From: Cylicocyclus nassatus
Lineage: Eukaryota > Nematoda > Chromadorea > Rhabditida > Strongylidae
Reading direction: 5' to 3'
DNA length: 64,000 bases
Assembly (NCBI GenBank): GCA_958299035.1
Contig: CATQJL010000316.1
Span: forward strand, 32,243,441 to 32,307,440
Of the stretch, positions 1 through 12,442 are shown one piece after another (the stretch's first letter is position 1; each line of letters opens with the position of its first letter). The translations under genes and the position numbers were made by a program. Under the pieces are notes generated by a model that did no database searches, was not told the DNA's origin, and saw nothing but the letters and a program-made list of their open reading frames with translations.

Positions 1-149
1 ATTGGAGCTGATAACTCTAGCTCCTGACTTAAATCGTTGATACCACCAACTATCGTAGGTTTGATAGCTGGTTATCTCATCCATTGTTGCACTAGAACAT
101 TAACTGACCTCTGCTGCTTTGCTTCGCAAATACTGCTTGAACTCACAAT

Positions 150-846
150 CATAGCGTCTCTCGAACAAGCCAGTTTCTGACGAGCAACGACATCAAATGG
201 ACCTTTATAACCACGTATTCGCCCTGAAAAGGTGGAATCTATGAAAGATTAGTTGATCCGGTCAATATCGCGCTCAAGAAGACGATAAGGAATCAGTTCT
301 TGGACCTTCGGCTTTTGAAAACCCTTATCGTGGAGACTGAAGCTATTTTGAACGTCAGGCCGTTTTTCCAGTGAATTTGGCGAATTCCCACAGCAATATG
401 GCCACTCGACTTATTGATCTGATTACACCCAAATTTCGGATAGCCCGACTGACCGATAGTATGCCGCAGAAGATTGTAAATGCGGCGAGCGACGTTATCA
501 TGCGCTCCAGACGCGCTACAGATCCCTACAAACCGATTTAGATAGCTTTTGGGACGTTTGGCAAAAGAATTATCTAGCCGCGCTGGCAGAGAGGGAAAGC
601 AGGCGCGTTGAACGCCGGACTGGAACGAGATTCATAAGAATGGTGATATTGTGCTTGTCAAACAAGACGCGCTAAGATCAACCTGGCCACTAAGACTTAT
701 ACTTGAGCTGCACACATCTCGAGATGGCGAAATAAGACCAGCCAGGATCAGAACCGGCAAGAGATGGGTGTTAGATCGATCGATTAACCATCTATTGCCC
801 TGTGGCAATAGCACGGAAAATCCCTCCTACTTGTGCTTTTCAGGGA
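150..846 (+). pseudogene. Decayed BEL/Pao retrotransposon pol 3' end (integrase C-terminus plus DUF5641-like domain)
   Basis: Several short frames on the + strand, read in order, give the end of a BEL/Pao Pol protein. Around 190-370 there is an integrase-type stretch (IKWTFITTYSP, then GGIYERLV, then a segment ending in ETEAILNVRP) as in the family consensus W.GG.YERLV...INSRP. The codon for the conserved Trp before GG now reads TGA. Around 400-440 follows RLIDLITP, around 540-610 FWDVWQKNYLAAL, and around 640-800 GDIVLVKQD followed by STWPL and SRDGEIRPARIR, which are DUF5641 hallmarks. Frameshifts and stops separate these blocks, so the copy is dead. The relic is cut on its right by a TIR element at 847. 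Family assignment is firm; whether it belongs with the GC-rich gag-like sequence at 2-4.4 kb is not known. Confidence 0.85.
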
Positions 847-1695
847 TACAGTCGCTTCACAAGTTCATAGAGTTTTAATTTCGTTCTCATTTCTTTGAAG
901 AGCACTTGATTTGCGGCAAGGTGCGCACATTATTCAAAAGAGCTGACAATGCTCTTCAAAACAAACTAATCAATTGAGATAAAAGACTGTGCTTTGATTG
1001 CTCAGTCCAAAGAGGGTTTTCTTAAAGGGCAAAAAGAAGCATTTTCGGCATTTGCTCATTTTTTTGAATGCGTTTTGCGGAGATTTTCTTGCCGATTGTG
1101 GACGATAGCGTTTCATCGTTAATATGAGACAAAAAAGGATTAGGTTGCTTCAAAAAACCAAGAGTTTGCAGGATGTTTCCTGAACAAGACTTTTTGCAGG
1201 TTGTGCAGGAGGCTCTGCAATGAAATTTGCTAGACAAGAACAAGACATTACCCATACCGAAGCAACCTGACTGCGTTTAAAGGAAATCCTGCTGCAGAAA
1301 AGGCCTAATAGACAAGCCCAGTATGCTTTTCTGCGCGACAAAACTTGTCCGCCTACGACAACCGCCGTTATAGCTGTCCTGCAAGACTTGACCGGCAGAT
1401 ATATTGGTATCTAATGTGCTCCTGATATCTCGCTCTAGCATATTATCATCATTTCCAATTTATCCAAATCATATAAACGGCGTCTATTTTGATTCTGGGG
1501 CCGATCTCAGGCGCGGGTTAGACGACTTCTTCGGGACCAGACCCGCTGAGTTTTAGAAGAACGGAAATGAAGATCTGATAGGGTGTGGCAGAAGGTTGTG
1601 TGCAACAACAGAACAAACATTGTTGACCGAATTTTGCGAAAATTTTGTCATCTCGTTGATTGATCAAAACCCTATGAACTTATGAAACGACCTAA
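847..1695. mobile_element. Mariner-type MITE with diverged terminal inverted repeats
   Basis: The right end reads GAACTTATGAAACGACCTAA followed by TA (1696-1697). Its reverse complement matches the left end near 847-875 (AGTCGCTTCACAAGTTCATAG) with several substitutions. The same terminal sequence occurs, better preserved, in the element at 50301-51273. No transposase could be recognised inside. The left boundary is uncertain by a few bases because that end has diverged. Confidence 0.5.
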
Positions 1696-2060
1696 TATTT
1701 AGCCCTTGTGGATAATTTACAAGGCACTTCCAAAGCTTGAAGAATGATGGGACAGATATAGAAGAAAACCCTTGATTTTTTTTCGACGCGCACCGGTTTG
1801 AGTTTTCTAATCTCATCTGCACTTCAAGCTGCTTCGGGTCCTGGCGCAAAAATACCGTTCTCGTTAACGCACGCTCATCGATATAACAAGCGTCACATGA
1901 CTAGTGGTTGCCTAACCATTGTTCGTAGTGGCTCATTCGTTATTAACTTATCTTGTTGAGTGGTCGCTTATCCTTCTTTGTAGACTGTGAATCCTATTGT
2001 AGATCTAATTTTATTATTTCCATTACGCCACGCGCATTTCTACTGCCTCACACCCTGATG
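1696..2060. other. No gene recognised
   Basis: AT-rich spacer between the MITE and the tandem-repeat block. Short frames only, and no repeat or RNA signal was seen. Confidence 0.5.
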
Positions 2061-2064
2061 GAAT

Positions 2065-4351
2065 GTCTGCACCATCAACGTCGCGCGCACGCAGCAGTAC
2101 GCAAGGTTCAACATCAGTACGCGAGGCAGTAGAAGAGCTAGCAGGAAGGGAAGCGAGGCGGATTTCGCGCACGCGGGCAATTAGCTAGAACTGCGCCAGA
2201 TATTCACGCGTATACAGAAGCAGCAGCGTGAACTGCAGGAGCGCATGTCCAGTACTTCCGCCGCGGCACCCTTGCGCCCTAATCCAGCATTGGATGCGCT
2301 ATCTCCGCCGCAAAGTCAAAAATGGGTTGCGTTGGAGAGAGCGCATTCAATGCTGGAGTAGGGCGCAAGGGTGCTACGCGAGGCAGTAGAAGAGCTAGCA
2401 GGAAGGGAAGCGAGGCGGATTTCGCGCACGCGGGCAATTAGCTAGAACTGCGCCAGATATTCACGCGTATACAGAAGCAGCAGCGTGAACTGCAGGAGCG
2501 CATGTCCAGTACTTCCGCCGCGGCACCCTTGCGCCCTAATCCAGCATTGGATGCGCTATCTCCGCCGCAAAGTCAAAAATGGGTTGCGTTGGAGAGAGCG
2601 CATTCAATGCTGGAGTAGGGCGCAAGGGTGCTACGCGAGGCAGTAGAAGAGCTAGCAGGAAGGGAAGCGAGGCGGATTTCGCGCACGCGGGCAATTAGCT
2701 AGAACTGCGCCAGATATTCACGCGTATACAGAAGCAGCAGCGTGAACTGCGGGAGCGCATGTCCAGTACTTCCGCCGCGGCACCCTTGCGCCCTACTCCA
2801 GCATTGAATGCGCTATCTCCGACGCAACCCATTTTTGACTTTGCGGCGCACGCGCTACCTACAGTCTGCCCCAATCGGGATCAGGCCGAACAGCCGGCTG
2901 AATTTGCGCGCACGCAGCGCTAAGGGATTGCGCTGCATACGCGCGCTGTAGCAGAGAGTGAAGAGATCGAGGAGAGAGCAGACTAGCTAGCCGCAGATAT
3001 GGCGCGAAACCCTCGCGGCGCGAACTCCCGCCATGCCGATTTTGGCCTGGTTAGGATTGGGGCAGACTGTATACGGTCGAGAAGCTCGCGGTCGCGCAGT
3101 TGCGCAGGGTGTTTGACTCTATAACGAGTCCCGTCACGCACCACGCTCCAGCAGCCCGCGAACACAATGATCCTAACTGCCGCGCAACAGCAAGCCGCGA
3201 CTGTAGACTTGCGTCAGTTCCAGAACGCGCTAGACTTCACGAATTCTATCTTCCTCAGTGGCAGGCATTCTTTTTCTGCAGCATAGCGGCAAACGTTAAA
3301 TACGTCAAACTCATGGCTTGCATTCAATCCCTGTAGCACGCGTCGACTGGTATGATTGTACATCGCGACATAACTATCGAAGCGCTATTGCCTAATCTCT
3401 TGCGCGTTCGCAACCCTTTTTAGATGCGTTCAGTCACTTTCAGATCAGCGAGCGCGTTATCACAGAGCGGTTTATGGCGGTATCAGCTGCTATAGCGCAT
3501 GCGACTCTTTTAACGCGCATTTTGGAAGTTCATCAGATCGAATATGTTATGACGGTAGTCGAAAACGTTCACCACCGCCGAAGAAGAATACAGGAGGCTC
3601 GCTATCTCACCAGAGCCGACCAGGCACTCGTCGAACCGCGTACATACGCGCAAGGCCTGAAGTGGTGGCAGGAGAATTATGATGATGTCCTGCAAGGCAC
3701 CCTGGCCGACGAATTTTGGATCTGATGAAGCGGAACGCGCCTGAGGAGCAGCAGTATAGGAAGAGCAACAATAGATGAAAGATTAGCTATGGCCAGCCGT
3801 AGCGCAGCAGCAACGAGCGTTTGTGGTTTTAACAGCCGTGCAAGAGATTCGTAAGATGCCGATTGTTATTCACCAAGAAAAGTCGACCCCCGTTCTTGAA
3901 GAGCAGTAATCGCCACGATCGCCGATCCCAGGGTCGTCGAAGACACGTGCTCTTCCTCCATCTATACCACTGACGCGCCCATCCGCGTCACTCCAGTCCC
4001 GGAAAGAAGAAATTGAGCCTACTGCACCTTGCGCGGCCTCGAGCTCCAACTCTGTTGCGTGGGAGGATGAACCGGAGTCCACTCAGCGTGTATAGCCGGA
4101 CGCGCATGATATGCCACCATATCTGGAAAACACCGCAGTTTGCAGCCATGTTTTTTGTAGCAAAGTGCAATGTAGTGAAGCGCATGATTGAAAGGGTGGG
4201 TATCGCGCTAAATATAAGGTTTTGCTCAGTATGCCTATGGAAACATTATGGTCAGTGCAGGAAGAATTACCCGTGCAATATAGTGGGGTGCACCATCACC
4301 GCGCATTTTGTAGGCGCAATGCTGGGTTCATACTTGAGTTTTGCCTCTTGA
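2065..4351 (+). pseudogene. GC-rich degenerate gag-like sequence
   Basis: An ATG at 2065 opens a Ser/Arg-rich frame (MSAPSTSRARSS) that runs into the tandem units. Frameshifted blocks continue through 3.0-3.4 kb, and an 83-codon ORF lies at 3474-3725 with an Arg run (HHRRRR) and the motif LKWWQENYDD. Near 4215-4300 there is a Cys/His cluster (CSVC...HYGQC...CNIVGC, with HHH in the next frame) that resembles the spaced zinc knuckles at the end of BEL/Pao Gag. Base composition is clearly richer in G+C than the flanks. No frame is intact across the region. Retroelement origin is an inference from the Cys/His cluster and the neighbouring pol relic; another source is possible. Confidence 0.4.
2118..2848 (+). 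repeat. Three tandem copies of a 257-bp GC-rich unit with internal palindrome
   Basis: The junction string TACGCGAGGCAGTAGAAGAG recurs at 2118, 2375 and 2632, giving an exact 257-bp period with nearly identical copies. Each unit carries an imperfect inverted repeat: an arm starting CACCCTTGCGCCCTA and a second arm ending TAGGGCGCAAGGGTG, with a central loop of roughly 30-40 bp. In the third, truncated copy the loop (2819-2848) appears in inverted orientation relative to copies one and two. The unit is partly open in one frame (blocks LRQIFTRIQKQQRELQERM and ALDALSPPQSQKW), so it may derive from a coiled-coil gag-like coding sequence. Confidence 0.9.
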
Positions 4352-7300
4352 GTTTTGCGCGCGGTTGGATAAGGCTACCTGTCCCCCAGTACCATCCGAG
4401 AGGTTTCGCTAGGCGCACGCTGTAAGTTCACAGCCTCCACGGGACGTGCGCGATTAACTAGGGGCGAGCTGTGCGTAAGACGGCATCGAGGACGAAGAAG
4501 CGCGGTTAGTATGTTTCGTTATTATACGAGTTTGACGGCGTAAATTGTGTTATTTTAGAATGTGCCAGTGGTTTGAGCAAAGACGCGCATGATCACCGTT
4601 GTTCGACTGGCTCAATGGTAATAAGGATGGCACACTCGTTAGTTGTACGGGCGCGCTCTCGCAAAAACCGTATTGGGTGACGATTCCGTCTGGCCGGCTC
4701 GCAGCCTATGCTGTACGTAGTCGTATTTAATTTTTTGTTGTTTGTGTTTTACATCTAGCTAAATTACCTATGATCCGTTAACCTCCTCTTGTTAACCGCG
4801 TTCATTTAGTGGACTCATTTAGCGCATTTATTTAGTAGTTAACTCATTTATTTCATTACAGTAACTTCAGGGTAGGTAGTTTTATATATTTCCATGTATG
4901 CCATATTTAATCCTTTGTGGTTGTTTGAGGCGCCACGGGGTGCTCTCACCGTTCTTCGCGCGCTGCCGATGGATACTATTCTTTTTTATTTACTTCCAAA
5001 ATCTAGGTGACAGTACTTTCAGTGGTCACAGCGTCATCACGTGACCACCACTTCGCACGTCCAAGTCAATGTTTTGAGAGAATGTAGCAGCTTCGCGATG
5101 CAGAGCGGCTTCTCGGAACAGGTGCGGGGGGCGCTGCATGCCGCGTTTATTTGTCGCGCCTTTTGTAGGTGCCGCAGAACCACTCCGGCTGGGAACGAAG
5201 CTAAGTTGAGGAGTTAAGGCTGAGCAGAATCCAGTCTAAGCCTCTTCAACCTTCGTCTTATCGATTATTTCGGGCTATTACTTGGCCTCGAGTCCAGCAG
5301 CTCCCGCAGTAGAAGATCTTGGAAGTTGAGCTTCTCGTCGTTCTTGTGTACCGGACGCGCGTAAGCGCAGAGAAGTATCTTGTGTATGTAGACGAACAAG
5401 GTTACGGGAGTGGAGCTGGGGTCGCGCCGTTCCATTCGTGGACCTGGGCTTGTAGCGGCAACCCTGTGGAGGAACCCAGACATCTCTTATTCAGGTTGAG
5501 CCTAGTCGGCATCGGCAGCAAGGGGTTCACGGCTCGCGCTGGGGGCGTGCCTACGTGGTGGTCCGGAAGCGAATAAGGTAGCCGTCGTAAAGCGCGGCGA
5601 CCGTGCTCACGACGGAACTGCGCGGCAACACGGTGCTCCCGGCCGTATGCTGCGAGGAACAGTCGATCGCGAGCCGCGACAATTTTCTTTTATCCTCATT
5701 TACCCCCAGTAGTTTAGGAGTTGAGTAGTTTAGTATCTGTTATGTATTTATACTTGTTATGTATTTGCACTTGTTGTTTGTTTCCTAAATTTAATCTAGA
5801 GCGCGTTATGCTGTGATTAGTGGGGTGGGTGATCGCATTGAGTGGACGAGCCAAAGGCCCGTCGGTCGTGCGGGATATTCCAGGGCTGGGATTGGCTGTC
5901 TACGGCAGTCGTACTAGGCTTGAGGGTGCTGACCATGTCGAGCCGCAACAGTCATGAGCTTATATACCGCATGTTTAAAGGCTACTGTAATAATTTCTTA
6001 TCGTTTTTCTCATTTTTTGACTTCCGCTAAATCTACAAATCTATTATACATAAAGAATTCGACTGAAACATCCCTCTGTTAGAAAGAGCAGGAACTTATG
6101 CTAGTGGCCGTTCAGGGATTTCTTAAGCGGCACCTCATTTCACTGTGAGGGCTTGACATATGGGTAGCAAATGGGCTGAAAACGTTTTTTTCTCTTCACA
6201 ATTTCAGGTTTTATAATTTACTCTTTAGTCGCAAGAGCATTCACCGTTTAATTAGAGCACCCTTTCCTCCTCATGGCAATTTTTTGATACTACTACGGGT
6301 TCTTTGACGGAAAGAAAAAGACGAGTTTCAAAAGCGAACTTCCAGTATATGATAAACAATTGATTCAGAATAGATTTGCGTAAGAATTATGGGAATCTAA
6401 ATTTTGAGAACTTAGTAATCTGGATTTTTGTCACCTTCAGGATGTCATTTGGCAATTGCTATATCATTACCAGTGCACTGCAAATGAAAAATGTTAACCA
6501 ACCACCCAATCAGATAAGGAATTTGAAGAAACGTTGAGTACGCACCTCAACTTCAACACAATTTCCATAATCAATCCTATCACCATAACTTTCACATAAC
6601 ATAGTCCTTCCTATCATTCCTCTCTCAACTCTCTCATCTGATATGTATTGGCTTTTATTGGTTAAAAAGTAAGTTAGGTTTGATGCTTTGTGGAAATGTT
6701 ATAGACAATTTATAGACAATTTATGTATGAATATGTGATACCAACAGATAGAGCAAATCAGAAAAATCGGATGATTGACGCTGTTTATTCGGAAATCATT
6801 TCTTTGATGACGAAATAGTGCAGGGAAGAAAAATAATCGAATTTTCTCACCAAGTTCTTGAAAAATGCTCCCAAAATTGAAGCTAGGTTTGAAATGTGAT
6901 TTGGTACCCACACAACAAAATTTTAGATTTCCAACCATTTGCATGACCATAGGTGATTGAATACAAGCGTTCTATATTGCCCAAAAACTGACTTCCTCGT
7001 GCCTGGAAATTCCTAATTTTTAGCTGATTTTTCTTCCTCCATTGTGGTTCGCCATGTAGACAAAGGTTGTTTGTACTCAATCATTGATTCACTCGTCTTC
7101 GCAATACAAGCTGAAAGGGAAGCTAAAAAATTCAAGAAAGTCATTTTTCTAAAGAAAATTGGTCATATAAGGGCATAATTGCCATTGTTGCCAACGGAAA
7201 GTTTGGAGTATCTGATATGTAAGGAGTAGATGCTTAAAGCTACCTTCTCACAAAAAAAAATCTCGGAAAATTATTTGCTAGTCGAATGTCTTAGAGCTTC
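4352..7300. other. No gene recognised
   Basis: The first half (to about 5.7 kb) keeps a raised GC content, with short open frames on both strands at 5265-5576 but no motif I recognise. From about 5.7 kb the DNA becomes AT-rich with no supported features. Confidence 0.4.
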
Positions 7301-7354
7301 GGAAATGCATGTCAAAACTTAATTGTTACCCAACTAATAAGAGCTTTCAGAGAT

Positions 7355-7873
7355 TTGCTATTTTTGCTATTGCCACCCTTTTCGAGTTTTCCTTTGCCAA
7401 ATTTCCGGCCTCGTCTCAATATTAACTGTTTTTTAGTTCTCAAGAACGCATTGCACATCCCTGAGCGTTTATCTGCGCAGCACTTATGCATCAGGTACAC
7501 AGCAGAAAGCCCGCTAAGGTGTCAATCATACAACGCGCAGAAAAGCTCTTGGTTCTCGACCGGTTCGAAAACACTGCTAATTTCATACACAAAGATTACA
7601 AAGATTACAAAATGCATTTACGACGTCATCAGGCGACGCATTTATCAGCCACCTTTCAAGGTTAAAACGACTGCATCTACGTCACTGCAGTGTGAACGAG
7701 TGTGTAAATTCGACGTCATTGAGCAGATGTTAGAAAAATCTAGACTCTTGCTTCTCTTGGGAAAACGTAGCCACTTACAACATGCCTCTGCTCTGTTTGG
7801 AACAAAAGGAAAATTTCTCGAAAAATCACTTGTTAGACAGAAGTGGGATGTTTTTGTTGTTGTACATATATAG
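7355..7873 (+). other. Unassigned 172-codon open frame
   Basis: This is among the longest uninterrupted frames outside the retroelements. The product shows no family motif and an implausible, poorly biased composition. In another frame 7520-7650 reads as a better-looking coding block (RAEKLLVLDRFENTANFIHK) but ends at a stop after about 44 codons. Either could be a remnant exon; neither can be assigned. Confidence 0.15.
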
Positions 7874-8961
7874 TCACATAACGAAGCGTGCAAATTGTGC
7901 AGTGCATCAACCTATTCGCTTGATTTTTTCAATGTTCTTGAATTTTTCCATAATTAAGCTCTCTGCTAACTATTGACTTATCGTTAGTCACTAGTCGGAT
8001 GAGGAAGCTTTTCGTTTGGAATACTAGGTTGAGGCAAAGTCCGGCACATAGTTTCATGTAAGACCATGGCTTCCTGGTACCTAGTCCGAATTGGTTGAAT
8101 GTATGCCTTATTGAAAAAAAAATGGAAAGAATCACTCGCTTGTATCAGCTTGAGCAGTTTTTCTAAGTAGATCAGAAATAGATGTCGAAAGGGAAATTAT
8201 GGAGTTTTGCCTATCAGGTTGGGTTGTCAGAAATTCGAACATTGCTTACATCTTGAACACAAACGAGCGATGTTCATGTCAGTGGAAGGTTTCCTACAAA
8301 TCGTAATCGCCGTGAAAATGCCGCAAATTGAGTAAAATCGAAAGCAGTAGCATTCGATACACGCTAGCTATACCATAAGTTTTATATATGCCCCGTTCTA
8401 CAAAGAGAGTTAAAAAAAGGTGCTTAAAAAATTCATTGAACATCTTGCACAATGATTTTTGCCTCCACAATGACTAAGTTACCGCATGTAATTATGGAGA
8501 TAGGGGGGAAGCAAAAAATATGGAGCTAATTTGAAGAACTTTTGAACTGGTTATACACCTTTAGAAAAACAGGTTACTCTCATAGAAATAAGTTTTACCC
8601 CTGTGGATAGTTTTTTGATCACGTAACCGAAGCCGTTTAAATTTCTATCAAAGGCTTCAATAGTGGGGGAGTAGGACCACTGTGGGGCAGGCATTTAGGC
8701 AAGACTTGACCATTGACATTAGATTCTGGAAAGACTCCATTTGTTCTTTGATTTGAGATGTTAAAAATGAATAGGCAAGAAAATCTATTCTTGTGAAGGG
8801 AACATTCTCAGAAAAACCTTGTCAGTGTTATACAAATTTAATTATTGAACAATGTTCTCTTGATCGTTGTATGCACCTTCGTACAATGGTCATACTTTCG
8901 AGATTAAACTCTTCCAGTTCATATCTGTCCGAACTCATGTGTGACGCATCCGCATTGTCAC

Positions 8962-9095
8962 AGTTTTGCTTCACATCCGGTGCCGCGCATTTCGTGGCAG
9001 GACCATGTCTGATCTCTCTGCTCTTTCTCATCAACGACTTCTTGGGAAAATACCCCCGGCAAAGCAAGCGCTGCAAGGATTCTTTGACTTATCAT
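8962..9095 (-). CDS. Candidate first exon of a secreted Cys-containing protein
   Basis: On the - strand an ATG at 9095-9093 begins MISQRILAALALPGVFSQ, a plausible short signal peptide with an AxS-like end, followed by an acidic linker and TWSCHEMRGTGCEAK. The frame runs 44 codons plus two bases to a possible donor (ACT|GTGACA at 8962/8961) before hitting a stop. I could not find an in-phase acceptor exon at lower coordinates. A longer frame on the same strand (8828-9076) and one on the + strand (8793-9215) overlap it, so this is only a candidate. Confidence 0.22.
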
Positions 9096-9215
9096 CTTAG
9101 ATCAAAAACTTTGAGGGGAAAACATGTCTTCCGTAATCGTTTTATTTTTGTTTTCATGGTCTCTAGCAATCTTCGGGAACCATCATCGTTGAAACTGGTG
9201 TGCTACATACTTTGA

Positions 9216-10790
9216 TTTGCCACAACCAATGATGTTGTGCGCTAATCAGTAGACTGCATGTTGTTCTTGGTAACTAGTTCTTCTAGGAGAAACGTTCATG
9301 GCAGCGGTTGTTTACATATTTACTTGTTCTTTGGCGAGAAAGCACTCGGTCATTTATTTTAATACACTTCCATACACAAAGTCATACACATTCAAAACAA
9401 AAACAGAATATGGTAAAGCATCAGAATCACGAAATTGCTAGCATAGGGCGTTGATAGGGCAGTCAGTGGCGAAAAAGGAACACTAAGCCTGGCTTTTTGC
9501 TTTTGACCCTCTTTTCTTTCTTCCTTAGTTGTCCTCAAATCTCTTGGTCTTCTTCTACATGCCCTGTTGAAAGTGACAAAAACACGACTGACCAGCTTGA
9601 AAAGAATAGAAAACTGATATAAAGCATATAAACGGCAAAGATGAAAGATTAAGAGGGGTGGGGGGGGGGGGGGAAGAAAGAATTATTGACAAATGCATAC
9701 ATTTTGGTTGGTTTTTCTTCTCCATAAAAGCACAAATTGAAAGTTTCAAGTGTCAAATATATGGTATTTTAGGGGTCAAGTTTTCAAGTTTGCAATCTAA
9801 AACGCACAGTTTATTTTAACTAGCGAAACTTATGGAGGTTTTCCAAGAATGTACACACTATATGATGGTTAATCCCTCTCTTCTGAAGAAGTCTTTCGCA
9901 GACCTTCAGGTACCAATCGTAGAGCTGACATCAACTTAGGTTTACAGTGTAGAGTAAATCTCCAATCGCTCCTATTTACTGTAGGGTTACGGTAGGATTT
10001 TGAAGAGGGTTCTGAGCCGTAAGGGCCATATTTCGCCTTAGTGTGGAAGTGAGCGTAGCTGAGTACTCTCTAGCTTCACGCAGTTGCTGAAATACCCACC
10101 AATAATGTAATCACACCTTTGAAAAGCTTGGAGATCTTGTAAAATAGTGAGATGTGTGAAAACCCGAATGTGAAATTTTCCAAACTTTCTCAGAATTTTT
10201 TTTTATACGGCTTAGTTTACAATGGCACCGCAATTGGAAATTCCAACTTAATTGGACAACGAAGAGATCGCTGGTTCGCTCTATACTGCAAATCTGAGAT
10301 TTAGCTCAGCTCTACAGAATGGAACTTGAAGGCCAAGACTTCATGGAAAGAGAGTTATTGATGGCCAAAAAGCATTTGCATACTTTTGGGATACCCACCC
10401 ATAGTGAGGCATCTCTCATCACAGTGTCCAATAAAATTCTCTGTTAATCACGATGCCCAATAAATTTTGCGCGCGAACAATCTGTTGTGCTAGTAATGCC
10501 CGATTTTCGCGCGGTTAGGGATATAAAGCACAAACTTACGAGTTTCATCTTCCATCCATTGCTCTCGTTTCTTTGGAGACACTGTATAAACCACCATTAG
10601 ATCCACAAGTCCAAGGCTCATTTGGCAACCCTACCGTAGTCTCTTTGAGGGAAACGCTACTTTTTAATATGATGTATAGGCTACCGCATAACGAAGGCGC
10701 AATACTCTTGGCGCGAACGCGGCTTAATTGGCTGCAGAGCGCATGAGTCGCAGGGTTTACAAGGGTGAAGATACGCGCGCGCTCCGTTCG
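9216..10790. other. No gene recognised
   Basis: AT-rich DNA with a G homopolymer near 9660-9674. No spliceable frame with a recognisable motif was seen. Confidence 0.4.
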
Positions 10791-10799
10791 CGCCCGCTC

Positions 10800-11085
10800 A
10801 ACTAATTAGCCTTTACCTATGGGTGTCTTCATACCGCAGCAGCCGCCGCTAGCCGCCTTTGCGCACTATTCCAGTATTCGGGCCCCATATCGAAACCAAA
10901 AATCTTGCTCAAGCTTCATTCAGTAGACTTTTTCGGTATGCTAATTACAAATAGCTCAATCTTTCAACGGTTGAGTAAGACCTTGGAGTACTGGGTGGCG
11001 CGCAGAAGCGGCTACAGGCGGCTAGCGCCGGCTGCTGGCGCCTATGAAGCACCCTATGTTACACTAGCACGTTCAAACACTTCTG
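10800..11085. repeat. GC-rich foldback (imperfect palindrome)
   Basis: The left arm around 10820-10885 (CCTATGGGTGTCTTCATACC, GCAGCAGCCGCCGCTAGCCG) is matched in reverse complement by the right arm around 10990-11065 (CGGCTAGCGCCGGCTGCTGG, then CCTATGAAGCACCCTATG). The AT-rich core is about 100 bp. No coding capacity is evident. It is probably a foldback or MITE-type element; terminal duplications were not identified. Confidence 0.5.
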
Positions 11086-12300
11086 TAGATCTCGATCTCA
11101 AGATGATGCATCCACGGTGCCGACAACATTTCCGCATGAAAAAGGCCTCTGGCGTCACACTGAAAATGTAAGGTGTGTAAAATTTCTGGCGCAATTTGTG
11201 TTTTGTAATGTACGTGATGACTTATGAACATAAAAATTGTCAAATCTACAAGACTGTAGCAAACCTATATCAGTCCAAAAGAATACCGCTTTTGTATCAT
11301 TACCGTAATCTCCAGCGCGGAAGAGCGTCCGCTTTTTGCATGTCCAAGCAAATCTAAATACATTCCTTCGTTGGAAGGTGGATGCACTTCGTAATCGTGT
11401 CACTATTCTTGGATCATCTTACTGAAGTACCGTTCCAGAAGACGGAACAACAATTTTTGCAACGTATTATTTGTTCGTCCTACTTTTCGAGTATTCTCGA
11501 AAATGTCCACCGCGGCGCAGCGGCTCCTTTCTCCATTTCTTTTTATTATTACAACCGTTTCAAGACCATAAGTGGTGCGACATGATCTGCAAAAAAAAGC
11601 GGTCCTTATTCACACATGCTATATCTTGACGATTGTAGAGAGTCTCATCGTGCTGAAGTGGAGACGCGGTCCGGGAAGGTGGGATGGGGGGGGGTGTAGG
11701 GGTGTCATATTTGTTCGGGCGTGCTGAAGTTTCACGTACATAGTGCAACGGGTACTTTTACTTATAGTGGCTAATATTATACCATGTGTTGTTGTAAACT
11801 TTTTAGCAATAGAGCAAGTTTTTACCACCGAGCGCGACAATTGACAATTGTGTCAATGGTGGTGGCACTATCAGCACCACCAGCATCACCGCCCTTCGAG
11901 TTTCGAGTTACTGCGCATTTGTTCCCAACGGGGCGTTCCCCCCCCCCTCCTCCTCCCTTCACTTTACCTTGTACAGCTACATACGACGGTGTATAGACCT
12001 GTTCTTTTTCTTAACCACCACTGTCCCCCCCCGCGAACTTCTCGATGTCGCGACATTAGCGGCTTACACTGTGCACGAAGCCCTTTGGCATGAACAAGTC
12101 TTGTTCCATATGGCTTTTCCCGTACCAAATCTGTGCCCCCGACCGATGCCGATGGCGATAATCTGGTTTTCTCCTTACACCATGCTCCTCTCATCAAAAC
12201 GCAGTTTTACGCTTTGATGCTTTTACGGCCCCTGCAGTTAGCAAGCGAATCGTGCAATCACGTTCATTCCTAGACTTATTACCAATCTCTAAACCCTTCC
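11086..12300. other. Low-complexity stretch, no gene recognised
   Basis: It contains a G tract near 11685-11695 and C tracts near 11938-11950 and 12026-12033. Several overlapping short frames stay open here mainly because of the C-rich composition (Pro-rich translations). Confidence 0.4.
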
Positions 12301-12315
12301 ATATCCAAATTGTAA

Positions 12316-12426
12316 CCAAAACCATGGCTTTACAAATTTTTTAGTTTTGCTTCTCTAAAACGCTCATACGATGATATTATTGCAATTCAAGAGTCTCATA
12401 TAAGAAAAACCCAATTATTATCTTGA
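12316..12426 (+). pseudogene. Possible LINE endonuclease scrap
   Basis: A 36-codon open stretch on the + strand contains SYDDIIAIQESHI. This resembles the first catalytic-Glu motif (..DIIAIQE.H.) of the apurinic-like endonuclease domain of non-LTR retrotransposons. Stops flank it and no reverse transcriptase motif was found nearby, so only a short relic remains. The match could be fortuitous at this length. Confidence 0.35.
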
Positions 12427-12442
12427 ACGCCGCTTGTTTTCC

